Assembly (NCBI RefSeq): GCF_015841355.1 | Contig: NZ_CP064908.1 | Location: 806,001-870,000, forward strand | Reading direction: 5' to 3' | Source: Synechococcus sp. CBW1107 | Lineage (GTDB): Bacteria > Cyanobacteriota > Cyanobacteriia > PCC-6307 > Cyanobiaceae | Length of the DNA: 64,000 bases | Shown here: positions 42,170 to 50,802 of the stretch, piece by piece | Numbering within the stretch: position 1 is the stretch's first letter | Layout: each line of letters begins with the position of its first letter | Notes under the pieces: generated by a model | Database searches by the model: none | Seen by the model: only the letters and a program-made list of their open reading frames with translations | What the model was told of the DNA's origin: nothing | Made by a program: the position numbers and the translations under genes

Positions 42170-43021
42170 GTGACATCAGCAACTATCAAGCTCTTCCTCC
42201 CGCACGGAGACGCGAAAGCGCTTCGCACGGCGGAGATCTCAAACTGGACTGGCAAGGCCCTCGCCGCACCTCGTACTGAGCTGGACGGTCTAGTTGCCCG
42301 TGAAGAGTGTGAGAAGGCTGGCGTCTATATCCTTACAGGCACCAACCCGGCTACAAACGGGCCGCACGCCTACATTGGCGAGGCAGAGGTCATTCGTGAC
42401 AGGCTAAAGCAGCACAAGGGGAAGGAGTTCTGGGTCTCGGCGATTGTGTTCATCAGCAAGGACGAGAATCTTACGAAGGCTCATGTTCGGTACCTAGAGA
42501 GTCGCCTGTTGGCCGAAGCCATTCAGGTCGGCCGCTTCTCCATTGAGCAGAATCAGGCCGGAGGCTCGAAGCTGCCGGAGTCCGATCGCGAAGACATGGA
42601 GGTCTTCCTTGGTCGTATTCGTCAACTACTGCCCGTCCTCGGATCCGACCTTCTCACACCGATCACGAAGGCGCACGCCAAGGGCCAGTCCGGGGGCCAA
42701 CTCATCTGTCGCATCAAGGGTGCAGAGGCTCGGGGACAGCGCACTCCTGACGGGTTCGTCGTGTTCAGTGGATCGACAGCCGTGCTGAAAGACCGGCCGT
42801 CTGCACAACAGCAGCACCCGTTCGTGGTCACGCTTCGCAAGAAGCTCATCGCAGACGGAGTCCTTGTTGAGAAGGGCGGCTACTTGACCTTCACCAGGGA
42901 CGCTGAGTTCTCCAGCCCGAGCGCTGCAGCAGCCACTGTGCATGGAGGCGGCGCAAATGGACTTACGGAATGGAAGACCAAGGATGGGATCACACTTAAA
43001 GAGCTCGATGAAAAGGCCTAA
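42170..43021 (+). CDS. GIY-YIG nuclease domain with DUF4357, cassette gene
   Basis: 283 aa, GTG start. The N-terminal half has the GIY-YIG pattern: CEKAGVYILTGTNPATNGPH AYIGEAE, then RLKQHKGKEFW and VRYLESRLLAEAIQVG, and a NQAGGSKLPES end. The C-terminal half matches DUF4357: RTPDGFVVFSGSTAVLKD, LRKKLIADGVL, TFTRDAEFSSPSAAAATVHG and NGLTEWKTKDGITLKEL. The stop codon TAA lies inside the attC left core, as in true gene cassettes. The 147 bp before it hold GCGCTAGGC, possibly a decayed R' core. Confidence 0.8.
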   Translation: MTSATIKLFLPHGDAKALRTAEISNWTGKALAAPRTELDGLVAREECEKAGVYILTGTNPATNGPHAYIGEAEVIRDRLKQHKGKEFWVSAIVFISKDENLTKAHVRYLESRLLAEAIQVGRFSIEQNQAGGSKLPESDREDMEVFLGRIRQLLPVLGSDLLTPITKAHAKGQSGGQLICRIKGAEARGQRTPDGFVVFSGSTAVLKDRPSAQQQHPFVVTLRKKLIADGVLVEKGGYLTFTRDAEFSSPSAAAATVHGGGANGLTEWKTKDGITLKELDEKA

Positions 43022-43075
43022 CAACAGCATCCAGCCGACGGCGCTGCGCGCCGCCGCTGATGCTGAGCGTTATCT
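43016..43075 (+). repeat. Integron attC-like site 2
   Basis: GCCTAAC (R'') - AACAGCATC - ... - GATGCTGA - GCGTTATC (R'). 60 bp; arms CAGCATC and GATGCTG pair, and GCCGACGGCGC pairs with GCGCCGCCGC. The preceding gene's stop codon is within R''. This is the clearest attC in the window. Confidence 0.8.
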
Positions 43076-43931
43076 ATTGGCCTGAAAATTGCTCCAAAGC
43101 GCCGCCGCTAGCCAGTATTTCATCAATAAGTTCTTGGTCGAGCTGTAAGTCGATATCAAACACCTCTTTCTGAATTGGGGCTCCAATCCTCATTGCAGCA
43201 ATCAGAATCGACCTAATCGCCAAGATAGAGAGATAGAGCGCGTAGGGTTGCTTATGCCACGAAGGACCTAGTCTGAATGCCATTGATCCATTTTTCATGC
43301 AAAGGTAGTTTTTGACCATTCGCGCTTCGCCATGCGCAAAGACGCAAAGCGATTTATAAAGACTATAAAGGTTGATTCCGTCGTTAATCGTCGCGCGACC
43401 AATCTGCTCTCGGTGCTTCCTGTCCTGAATAGTCCATGAGCCACCCGGGACCTTACGGATTTCCTTTCCTTCTATATGCGATAACAGCTCATAGAATCTG
43501 ATACTTCTCTCATGCAAGCCATCAAGTCTATCCAATACTTGCTGAGGGAGCGTCACACCTTGATCCCTTATTTCAACACCATCTCTAAGCAGGGAGATGC
43601 CTTCGTGCTCCACATAGAGGGATGAAAGCTGCAGCGGGTTTGTAGCAATGTATCTCAAGTCAATTGCCATTTCTACGAGAGATCTGACAATGACAAGCGC
43701 TTGAACCACCATGCCACTAGAGGCCAGATGTTTAACAGCATGTAGATCGTGATATGCTCTTAGCAAAAAAGATATCACGACCCTTACCTTCTGATCTTGT
43801 TCGGATTCGTCCTTGGAACCTGGTAATCTCCATTCACTAGTTTCGACTCTTGAATCAAGCCAGGAGCCAAGCCTATCAAGGATTGCGGCTACTGCAGAGT
43901 CAAGCTCGTGCGACACTTGAGCTCGGTCCAT
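43074..43931 (-). CDS. DUF5677-like protein, reversed cassette gene
   Basis: 285 aa. Helical throughout: VVISFLLRAYHDLHAVKHLA, VQALVIVRSLVEMAIDLRYI, and INLYSLYKSLCVFAHGEARM. The S-x-(V/L)E-...-R (RSLVEMAIDLRY) and H-G-E motifs are those of DUF5677/DUF6988-type proteins, function unknown. AT-richer than its phage neighbours. Lies on the minus strand between attC 2 and attC 3, i.e. reversed with respect to the cassette direction, which is known for some promoter-bearing cassettes. Confidence 0.6.
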   Translation of the reverse strand: MDRAQVSHELDSAVAAILDRLGSWLDSRVETSEWRLPGSKDESEQDQKVRVVISFLLRAYHDLHAVKHLASSGMVVQALVIVRSLVEMAIDLRYIATNPLQLSSLYVEHEGISLLRDGVEIRDQGVTLPQQVLDRLDGLHERSIRFYELLSHIEGKEIRKVPGGSWTIQDRKHREQIGRATINDGINLYSLYKSLCVFAHGEARMVKNYLCMKNGSMAFRLGPSWHKQPYALYLSILAIRSILIAAMRIGAPIQKEVFDIDLQLDQELIDEILASGGALEQFSGQ

Positions 43932-43994
43932 AAATCACAACCGCAGATTGTTTATTCTATACTCTAACCTTTATATCATCGTCACAATCAGCCA

Positions 43995-44086
43995 GCCCAA
44001 CAAACCCCTCGAGTGGTCAGGCCACCGATAATCTCTGCTGCGCCACCGCAGGCTGCCTGTCTACCACTCAGGGGCAGCGTTGAAGG
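43995..44086 (+). repeat. Integron attC-like site 3
   Basis: GCCCAAC (R'') ... GCGTTGAAG (R'-like). About 92 bp; the arms AAACCCCTCGAGTGGT and ACCACTCAGGGGCAGCG pair imperfectly, with GGCCACCG...internal stem. R' does not fit GTTRRRY at the last base. Ends 70 bp before the stop of the next reversed gene. Confidence 0.6.
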
Positions 44087-44155
44087 GCTGACAGACCGAA
44101 GCCAGAACGGTTGGCTCCTCCGTACTGGTGAGGCAGCATGGGGGAGAAATATGAA

Positions 44156-45078
44156 TTAGTAGAAGGCATTCATCCACTCACGACCGTATCTAACAGGCTT
44201 AAGAGACTCCTCGATTCGTATGGAGATAGAAACCAGAATATCCAGAGTCTCTAATGCCAAGTCACGATCTGCTAATGTCTCAGAGTTCCAGAATGGAGCA
44301 TGAAAAACGGCATTCCATTCACCATCTTGCTTTTTAGAGGCAGAAGGTAGTGGCAATATCTTTCTCAGCTCAAAAGCATTAATGCCAAGGACTCCGGCAA
44401 TAGCAACTGTCTCCAAGGGCTTAATGGAGTTCTGAACTATATCCTTGATGCCCTGATCATGACCAGTGCTTCCAGTCCGTGGAGGCTTCAATAGTTTGGC
44501 ATGCCGTGCAAAGATAATTGTCTTCGCCGCGCATAGGTGCACCAGGCAGCCAGAAAGATCTTGTGAATTCAGATTATCTTCGGCTTGGCTTAAAATAGAT
44601 CTAAGCTCGTCGTCCTCGATGAGACTGCAAAGCGAGACTTGTTCAATTTCTAAGTCAAAGCACTGCAACAGAAATTGATTCAGAAAAGCCTTTGTAGCCT
44701 CCTCAAATCTTAAGGCCTCTGACGGATCAGGGCATACTCCATAATGCTTAAACTGAATCCGAGTATTGTTGATCTGGCGTATTCGCTGCTTAAACGGGAC
44801 TTCGATGTCTTCTTTCTCTAGAAGCTCGATGTACCTATTCAAGTCGCAAGTGCGCTTTCCCGGATCAATGTCATTCTTGTTGATTGCGGCCAAGAGGCCA
44901 ACTCTATTGAGTCTTGGAATAGCGAGATTGCGATGCCCGATAACAACTTATTGTTTGAACACGCATGCTCGACACCCTGTATAAACATTCGCTTGGCAAC
45001 CATAAGCTGAAGAGATGCCTCTCTTTTCATGCCGGTTTTGCGATGGGGTTCATCATAGCCTTGCTCAATTGTAGTCAA
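44156..45078 (-). pseudogene. Hypothetical cassette gene with a frameshift
   Basis: Two overlapping frames together make one protein. The first (from 45078) reads REASLQLMVAKRMFIQGVEH and GIAISLFQDSIEL, then fails. The second takes over near 44893 as AAINKNDIDPGKRTCDLNRY and runs to 44156 (...SLKPVRYGREWMNAFY). The switch falls at about 44890-44900 (gagttggcctcttggccgc). The protein family (about 300 aa, LFQDSIEL near the N-terminus) is not known to me. AT-rich. It may be a recent mutation or sequence error. Confidence 0.6.
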
Positions 45079-45429
45079 GGAGACTGCGAGAGCGCGCCCT
45101 AGTCGGATTGCTAGATTTTTCGACTATTGCTGCAAATTATCAGGCTGTCTGATTGCTCCTTAAGAAGCATGGGGACAACCGTGGTTTCACCTTACATGCG
45201 CATGACTTGGGAAGCAGGGGGCTTATCGAGAACATTGTCTCAACGGGTGAATGTCTGATTGAGATCGGATTGTAATTTATCTATTGCAAGCATCGAGGCA
45301 TGGGCATTATGCAGCCAGATTGACCTGGCCTTCGCGCACTGTCTCCCATTGGTGGACCGCATTGCATATTTAACTTTAGTTGTTAATCCTTTGCTGTCCA
45401 CTCCCCAGGAACAGGGATCATTCGACTGG
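45079..45429. other. AT-rich stretch without a supported gene
   Basis: No convincing coding frame and no attC core found. It may hold the promoter of the reversed gene to its left and decayed cassette DNA. Confidence 0.3.
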
Positions 45430-45541
45430 AGGGCACCTCGAAAAACTCGGTATCTGCGGGATCCGGCAATTGAGACTCATTGCCCCGACAGGCCAAGCTT
45501 GAGTGCTCCGTCTTGGTAGAGGCTATTTTTCGAGGTGCCCT
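45430..45541. mobile_element. 112-bp MITE-like element
   Basis: Perfect 16-bp terminal inverted repeats AGGGCACCTCGAAAAA at both ends, enclosing 80 bp without coding capacity. Flanking GG is shared (ACTGG / GGAAA), a possible 2-bp duplication. It resembles a non-autonomous derivative of a DDE-type IS. No parent element is in the window. Confidence 0.65.
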
Positions 45542-45544
45542 GGA

Positions 45545-45710
45545 AAAGCAACCACCCGTACTGAGCAAGCATCAACGATCTGAATCCACTGCACGCGGCT
45601 GATCCCTATTCGCTCCAGCATATCGCACACGCCTACTCCTGAGGTCAACAACCGCTGTCCCCGAGCATGAATTTCCCGCCATGTCGGTGGAACCTTCAGC
45701 AGGAACCCGT
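45545..45710 (-). pseudogene. Gene fragment cut by IS256-B
   Basis: The minus-strand frame reads YGFLLKVPPTWREIHARGQR, then LLTSGVGVCDMLERIGISRV and QWIQIVDACSVRVVAF before the MITE-like element. It is protein-like at the IS256-B side, where it is cut, and stops near the element. The upstream half is not across the IS, since the flanks do not match. Family unknown. Confidence 0.35.
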
Positions 45711-47310
45711 AGCGGCGTCCCAGCAAGTGGTGTAACTCAGGAGGATCAGCCCCGGCGTAGCCGGGGCTGACGGCTCACCTCCCTCAGATTTCAGCTGTGG
45801 CAATGGGTGGGCCGGTCTGTGACCCTGTTCGGAGAACTACCACCAAACCGAACACAGACCATGACCCTCACCCATAGTGGCGCCTCCGAGCTGAGCCAGC
45901 TCATGGAGGGCACCACCGCTGGCGCCCTGATCCCAGAGATCGTGCGCCGGGGTTTCCAGGACCTGCTGGAAGCCGAGGTTTCTGCCCTCACGGGCGCTCA
46001 ACTCCATGAGCGCTGCCCCGATCAGCGCTCCACCCATCGCAACGGCTACCGGGAGCGGCTGCTCACCACCCAGGTGGGCGACCTCAGCCTGGCCATTCCC
46101 AGGTTGCGGCAGGGCAGCTTCTTTCCCAGCTGGCTGGAGCCACGCCGCCGGGTGGACAAGGCGCTCTACGCCGTGGTGATGGAGGCCTACACCGGCGGGA
46201 TCTCCACCCGCAAGGTCGACGCCCTGGTGGAGGCGCTGGGCGGGGCCAGCGGCATCTCCAAATCGGAGGTGAGCCGCATCTGCCAGGGGCTCGATGAGCA
46301 GGTGAAAGCCTTTCTGGGCCGGCCGCTTGACCATGCCCGCTTTCCCTACGTCTACCTCGACGCCACCTACCTCCACGGCCGCCTGGGCCGAAATATGCAG
46401 GTGGTGTCGCGGGCGGTGGTGGTGGCGATCGGCATCAATGCCCTCGGCTACCGCGAAGTTCTCGGCATTGCCGTGGGCGACAGCGAGGCGGAGGGCTTCT
46501 GGCGTCAGTTCCTGGGCTCACTCAAGGAGCGTGGCCTCGACGGCACCCGCCTGGTGATCTCGGATGCCCACCTGGGCCTGACGGCAGCGATCAAGCGGAT
46601 GTTCCAGGGCAGTAGCTGGCAGAGGTGCCGGGTGCACTTCCTGCGCAACCTGCTGAGCCATGTGCCCAAGGCCGGCCAGGACATGGTGGCCGCTGCCATG
46701 AAAGCGGTGTTCGTGATCCAGGCTCCAGATCAGGTGCGCGCCCACTGGCAGCGGGTCACCGAGATGCTGCGCAAGCAGTTCCCCGGCGCCGTGCCCGTGA
46801 TGGAAGCCGCCCGGGACGACGTGCTGGCCTTCCTGCACTTCCCCCAGGAGCACTGGCGCAAGGTCTGGAGCACCAACCCGCTCGAGCGCCTCAACAAGGA
46901 GATCAAACGCCGCACCAACGTGGTCGGCATCTTCCCCAATGATCCAGCGATCGTGCGCCTGGTGGGCAGCCAGCTGCTGGAGCAGCAGGAGGAATGGCAG
47001 CTGGAGCGTCGCCGCTTCTTCTCTGAGGCCACCATGGCCAAGATCCCAGAGCCAGAAGAGCCCTTGGAGCTCACCGATGCAGATCCGAACGCCCAGCCGG
47101 CTGCAACCATCAGCTGAAGCGCACCAGCTTCTACCTCGATCTACACAGAACACATCGATCGCTGAGTTGCCAATTCAGCGATCAGGGTTCATAATGGATC
47201 AATGGAGCTGCGCAATCAGCTTCCAAGCAGTCATCCCCTGACTGCTCCTGTTCACCCTCCGGAGAGGGTCACAGGACCTCCTGAGTTACACCACTCGGAG
47301 GGGCGCTACC
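45711..47310. mobile_element. IS256-family insertion sequence, copy B (1,600 bp)
   Basis: Identical in extent to copy C: begins AGCGGCGTCCCAGCAAGTGG, ends CACTCGGAGGGGCGCTACC. Inner inverted repeat TGTAACTCAGGAGG at both ends. Unlike copy C it has no target duplication (left GAACCCGT, right TAGCGGCG), so its flanks have been rearranged. A perfect 11-bp hairpin TCAGCCCCGGC-GTA-GCCGGGGCTGA is at 45746-45770. Confidence 0.9.
45807..47117 (+). CDS. tnp: IS256 family transposase (copy B)
   Basis: 436 aa, mutator type. Start: the first 23 codons (MGRSVTLFGELPPNRTQTMT) may be leader; an in-frame ATG MTLTHSGASELSQLMEGTTA at 45861 is the likelier start. Catalytic blocks: YVYLDATYLHGRLG, GTRLVISDAHLGLTAAIKRM, WQRCRVHFLRNLLSHVPK and STNPLERLNKEIKRRTNVVG. 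Identical to copy C. Confidence 0.95.
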   Translation: MGRSVTLFGELPPNRTQTMTLTHSGASELSQLMEGTTAGALIPEIVRRGFQDLLEAEVSALTGAQLHERCPDQRSTHRNGYRERLLTTQVGDLSLAIPRLRQGSFFPSWLEPRRRVDKALYAVVMEAYTGGISTRKVDALVEALGGASGISKSEVSRICQGLDEQVKAFLGRPLDHARFPYVYLDATYLHGRLGRNMQVVSRAVVVAIGINALGYREVLGIAVGDSEAEGFWRQFLGSLKERGLDGTRLVISDAHLGLTAAIKRMFQGSSWQRCRVHFLRNLLSHVPKAGQDMVAAAMKAVFVIQAPDQVRAHWQRVTEMLRKQFPGAVPVMEAARDDVLAFLHFPQEHWRKVWSTNPLERLNKEIKRRTNVVGIFPNDPAIVRLVGSQLLEQQEEWQLERRRFFSEATMAKIPEPEEPLELTDADPNAQPAATIS

Positions 47311-47759
47311 TAGCGGCGCGCTGCCTTGATCAGCCCGATCATCGCGAGCTGCAGCAAGTCCTCCTTGGGATGGACGGTGCGGCGAGCGAAGTTGCCGGCG
47401 ATCTTCTCGGCCAGATCCATGTGCTCCAGCGCCAGGGCATCGACAGCGGCATGGGGCCGCACCGGGCGCTGGCGACGGGGTCTGCAGCGCTGAGGCCGCT
47501 GACCCTGGCCTCTGGGCGGGTGACGTGCCGGTGTCTGCAGGTTGATCTCCAGCTGCTGTGCTCGGGCATGGCACGCCGGCCGGTGGTAGCGCCGTTGCCG
47601 CAGCATCCGCTCTGCGCCAGCGGCATCGCCCACCAGCACCACCGTGATCGGCAGCACCAGCTGCACCACATCCGGTGCCAACACGGCAGCCCCTGGACTC
47701 GCCGGTAGGTATGGCGTGGGAAGTTCCCGCACCGCGGACACCATCGGCTCGCTCACCAT
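47311..47759 (-). pseudogene. Phage sigma factor truncated by IS256-B
   Basis: From ATG 47759, 5 bp after the TerL stop. The first ~105 residues are a phage-specific, basic low-complexity part. Then sigma-70 region 2 begins: LALEHMDLAEKIAGNFARRT, PKEDLLQLAMIGLIKAARR, where the IS cuts at the start of region 2.3 (a TAG at the junction ends the frame). Regions 3 and 4 are missing and are not found across the IS. Core binding helices remain but promoter binding is lost. Confidence 0.75.
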
Positions 47760-47764
47760 CCCCC

Positions 47765-49423
47765 TCACCGACTCACCAGCAGCGGCGTCACCACCGGCTG
47801 GATGCCCTGGGCCTTCCAGTAGCGGCCCTCCAGCCACAGGGCTCCTTGGCAGAAGGCATCCACCAGGTCCTTGCTGCCCTTGGGGAAGCGGATCGCTTCC
47901 TCCACCAGGGGCTGGGCGCGGTGGTGGAAACGGATCTGCCCCGCCTCCACCAGGGGGGCGACGGCATGGGCGCGGGTTTCCTTGCTGCCGCGAGCGGTGA
48001 TAGGCAGCATCCCCGGCACGCGGCGCCTGAGGATCTGCAGCACCGCCGGGCCATTGGCGGCGTCTTCGATCAGAACCGCATTGGGCCTCAAGCCCTGCTG
48101 CTCCAATGCCTCCAGGCAGCCGAGCAGGAAGCGGATTACCTCCGGCAGGCCAAAGCGATGCCGCGCTGCCCACAGCACTTCCATCTCCAAGGCGTTGCAC
48201 TGCAGCTGCCCCTCGGGTTCACCGCTGCGCGGGTTGATCGACCTGGGCGGTGGTGCCAGCAGGCCGGCCAGGCAGAAGCCGCAATAGTCGCTCTCCGCCT
48301 CCCCCTTGAAACTCAGGTCGCAGGAGAGGGCCAGCAGCGCGTACTGCCGCTGCCGGCCAGCGGCCGTTCCTGTCCCCTCGCGGGGGAAGGGCGGCCTGAT
48401 CCACTGGCGCAGGAAAATCGAGCCCGACGCCGGGCTGGGCCGCTGCTGGTACAACGCCGCCCACCAGTAGGCACCGAGGCGGGCTCTGATCTTGAGCAGT
48501 TCCGGCAGGGGGAACCGCTCTGGACACAGCGCCTCGCCTGGGTGGCGCCAGTCGGGGATAAGGGTGCAGGTGGGCGGCATCTGGGGGCGATCGGTCGGGT
48601 CCTCGGCGATGGCCGGCAGATCGAGCACGGTCCAGTGCTGGGGGGCCTCGCCCAGCTCCTGCTCGTACAGCCAGCCGATCACGTCTTGGTGGTCCCAGCG
48701 GGTGAGCACCACCACCTGGGCCGAAAGGTTCGGCTGCTCCCTGCCGTCCGGCCCCAACACAGAAGCCGGCTCGGCGCGGGTCAGCCACACCGAGCGCAAC
48801 CAGTCGATCAGCTTCTGCCGCAGCGCAGGGCTGGCGGCATCACCGGGACCCTTGTAAGGGTCGTCAATGATTCCCAGGCTGTAGCCCTTGCCCGTGAACG
48901 GCCCATCCACACCGGCGGCGATGCAGCCGCCCCGCTGCCGCGTCAGCCAGTTGCCCACCGCCGCCGAATCGCGGGCCAGCAGGTGGCCGGTCACCCGGTA
49001 GAAGTGGCGGGCTTCTCGGGAGTGCGCGTAGGCCAGCTCGGCTGAGTACGAGGCGATCGCCGCAAAGAGATGCGGGTAGCGCTGCAGGAAGTAGGCCGGG
49101 AACAGCTTGGACACCAGGAGGCTCTTCCCCAGCCGGGGAGGACAGGTGACGATCAGCCTGCTCAGCTGGCCATCGGCCACTTGCTGGAGCAGGTCGATCA
49201 GCAGCTCAGCCCAGTGGTGGAAGCCGTAGCGGGGGTAGGCCTCGGCGATGAAGCTGCGCAGGCTCTGGGGTTCCGATGGCTCGGCAGCAGTGGCCGTGGG
49301 GAGGTACAGCAGGCCACCGTCGCCCCATGGGTCGAGCTCCGGCAACAGCAATCCGCCTTCTGCAGGGGCCTGTGGCGTGAACACCGGTGCAGGCATCGCG
49401 GTGATGGTGGTGCTCGCCGTCAT
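47765..49423 (-). CDS. terL: Terminase large subunit
   Basis: 552 aa from ATG 49423, overlapping the terS stop as ATGA. ATPase: Walker A-like CPPRLGKSLLVSKLFPAYFL, Walker B LGIIDDPYKGPGDA with adjacent acidic residues, coupling motif VVVLTRWDHQDVIG. C-terminal RNase H-like nuclease: LLALSCDLSFKGEAESDY (first Asp), VLIEDAANGPAVLQIL and KDLVDAFCQGALWL (last Asp). Packages DNA into heads with terS. Complete. Confidence 0.92.
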   Translation of the reverse strand: MTASTTITAMPAPVFTPQAPAEGGLLLPELDPWGDGGLLYLPTATAAEPSEPQSLRSFIAEAYPRYGFHHWAELLIDLLQQVADGQLSRLIVTCPPRLGKSLLVSKLFPAYFLQRYPHLFAAIASYSAELAYAHSREARHFYRVTGHLLARDSAAVGNWLTRQRGGCIAAGVDGPFTGKGYSLGIIDDPYKGPGDAASPALRQKLIDWLRSVWLTRAEPASVLGPDGREQPNLSAQVVVLTRWDHQDVIGWLYEQELGEAPQHWTVLDLPAIAEDPTDRPQMPPTCTLIPDWRHPGEALCPERFPLPELLKIRARLGAYWWAALYQQRPSPASGSIFLRQWIRPPFPREGTGTAAGRQRQYALLALSCDLSFKGEAESDYCGFCLAGLLAPPPRSINPRSGEPEGQLQCNALEMEVLWAARHRFGLPEVIRFLLGCLEALEQQGLRPNAVLIEDAANGPAVLQILRRRVPGMLPITARGSKETRAHAVAPLVEAGQIRFHHRAQPLVEEAIRFPKGSKDLVDAFCQGALWLEGRYWKAQGIQPVVTPLLVSR

Positions 49424-49953
49424 GCCCGTGGCTCCGGCGGCTTGATCGGTGCCCGCAGCAATCCGCCGATCTCGGCAATCACCCGGAAGGCACCGACCGC
49501 CGCGTTGAACTGCTCGGCGTCCATCGCCCGCCTGGCGCATTCATTTAGGGCAAAGATCTGCTCAGCCTGGTGCCGGCGCCGATCGGTGAGCAGCTCCTCC
49601 ACCATTCGCTGCCGCGCCAGGGCCAGGTAGCGGCTCACCGTTTTGATGTTGGTGATTCCCCAGTTCTGGGCAGCTTTTTCCCTGATTACGGCCAGTGGCA
49701 GCCGCTTCGCGACCCACAGCTGCGCCTCCGCGATGCGGGTCTCCACCTCCATGTGGGTGGCGCGGGGCTTGTGGGTTTTGCTGCGGCGCCCCCGCGGCGG
49801 GTTGCCCTTGCCCACCGGCCTGCTGGGGTCGGCGGCAGGCCAGATCGGGTTGCCGTCGTCGTCCTGCTGGGGCGGGGCAGTACGCAGCTCCTCCAGCGAC
49901 TCAACGCCCGCGTCTGAGCAAGCGCCCGCTGTCGGTGGCTGCTCGGGGCTCAT
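49420..49953 (-). CDS. terS: Terminase small subunit (probable)
   Basis: 177 aa. The N-terminal 60 residues are basic/low complexity (KGNPPRGRRSKTHKPRATHM). The rest is helical with THMEVETRIAEAQLWVAKRL, WGITNIKTVSRYLALARQRM (a helix-turn-helix-like pair) and AVGAFRVIAEIGGLLRAPI. Position immediately before terL and ATGA overlap with both neighbours support the call. Sequence alone would not prove it. Confidence 0.75.
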   Translation of the reverse strand: MSPEQPPTAGACSDAGVESLEELRTAPPQQDDDGNPIWPAADPSRPVGKGNPPRGRRSKTHKPRATHMEVETRIAEAQLWVAKRLPLAVIREKAAQNWGITNIKTVSRYLALARQRMVEELLTDRRRHQAEQIFALNECARRAMDAEQFNAAVGAFRVIAEIGGLLRAPIKPPEPRA

Positions 49954-50354
49954 GCTCCACCTCCACTACTGGGCGGCAGATCAGGGAGCGCAGTCCCCTG
50001 GGGGGACTGCCGCAGGATCCAGGCCACATAGGCAGCCCACTGCTGGGGGGTGAGCACAACCCGCCAGGTGCCGCCACGGAACCGCACCAACGTCGCCGCG
50101 AACGGGACACCGGCATGCACGGACTGCAGCGCGGCCTCCTCGGGCTTGGTGCGGGCCGCGGCGGCGGTGTTAGCCCAGCTGGCCACCTGGATCACATGGC
50201 CGGGCACGCCATCGAGATCACCGGTGTCACCGCCAGCGCTGGTGGTCCGCCCTGCCCCCAGTCGGCGGCGCACCGTCATCCCCAGCAGCTCGCTCAAAAG
50301 CAGCGCTGCCTCCCGCTCCGCCGCATCCCCCTTGCGCTTCTGGGGATTGGCCAT
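49950..50354 (-). CDS. Holliday-junction-resolvase-like endonuclease
   Basis: 134 aa. NPQKRKGDAAEREAALLLSE, then RRRLGAGRTTSAGGDTGDLD GVPGHVIQVASW: the RKGxxxE...GD..D...xVQvK-type pattern of Hjc/RusA-independent phage resolvases (PD-(D/E)XK), here with Q-V-A in place of the usual K. Likely resolves branched DNA before packaging. Overlaps terS by 4 nt. Confidence 0.7.
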   Translation of the reverse strand: MANPQKRKGDAAEREAALLLSELLGMTVRRRLGAGRTTSAGGDTGDLDGVPGHVIQVASWANTAAAARTKPEEAALQSVHAGVPFAATLVRFRGGTWRVVLTPQQWAAYVAWILRQSPQGTALPDLPPSSGGGA

Positions 50355-50357
50355 CGC

Positions 50358-50705
50358 TCAGCTCCGGCCCGGCTTGATCGTCCAGAACGCCTTGCCCTGC
50401 TTCTGGCTGGCCGTCCCGCTGGCGACCGCCAACCGCTGCGCCTGCTTCAGGGCCTGCTCCTGCTGTTGCAGCGGCTCGGGGTAGACGTAGCTGATCCGGC
50501 CAGCCGACCAGCAGAAGCTGCAGTCGTTGTGGGAGAAGTTCGCATCCAGCTCGCCGGCCTCCAGGGCGCCGCTGAGCTGCTCCAGCAGCGGTGTGAGTGC
50601 GGCCTCGATCGCTTTCTGCTCAACCTTGAGGACCGTGATGCGATCCAGCAGCGCATCGAGATCACCGGCGCCAGCGGCTGCAGGAGTGGTGGAGCTGGCA
50701 GCCAT
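50358..50705 (-). CDS. Hypothetical phage protein (115 aa)
   Basis: From ATG 50705: MAASSTTPAAAGAGDLDALL, then DRITVLKVEQKAIEAALTPL, SFCWSAGRISYVYPEPLQ. One helix pair then a small beta part. It resembles short phage proteins placed beside recombination nucleases, but I do not recognise a family. Confidence 0.5.
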   Translation of the reverse strand: MAASSTTPAAAGAGDLDALLDRITVLKVEQKAIEAALTPLLEQLSGALEAGELDANFSHNDCSFCWSAGRISYVYPEPLQQQEQALKQAQRLAVASGTASQKQGKAFWTIKPGRS

Positions 50706-50802
50706 GGGCGAGAACAAGGGAAGCGTCGTGCGGCGCAGGAAGCAGGGCCTGCCATGCAGGATAGCGGCTCGATAGTCCGAATACAACGATTCGGATAGCG
50801 GG

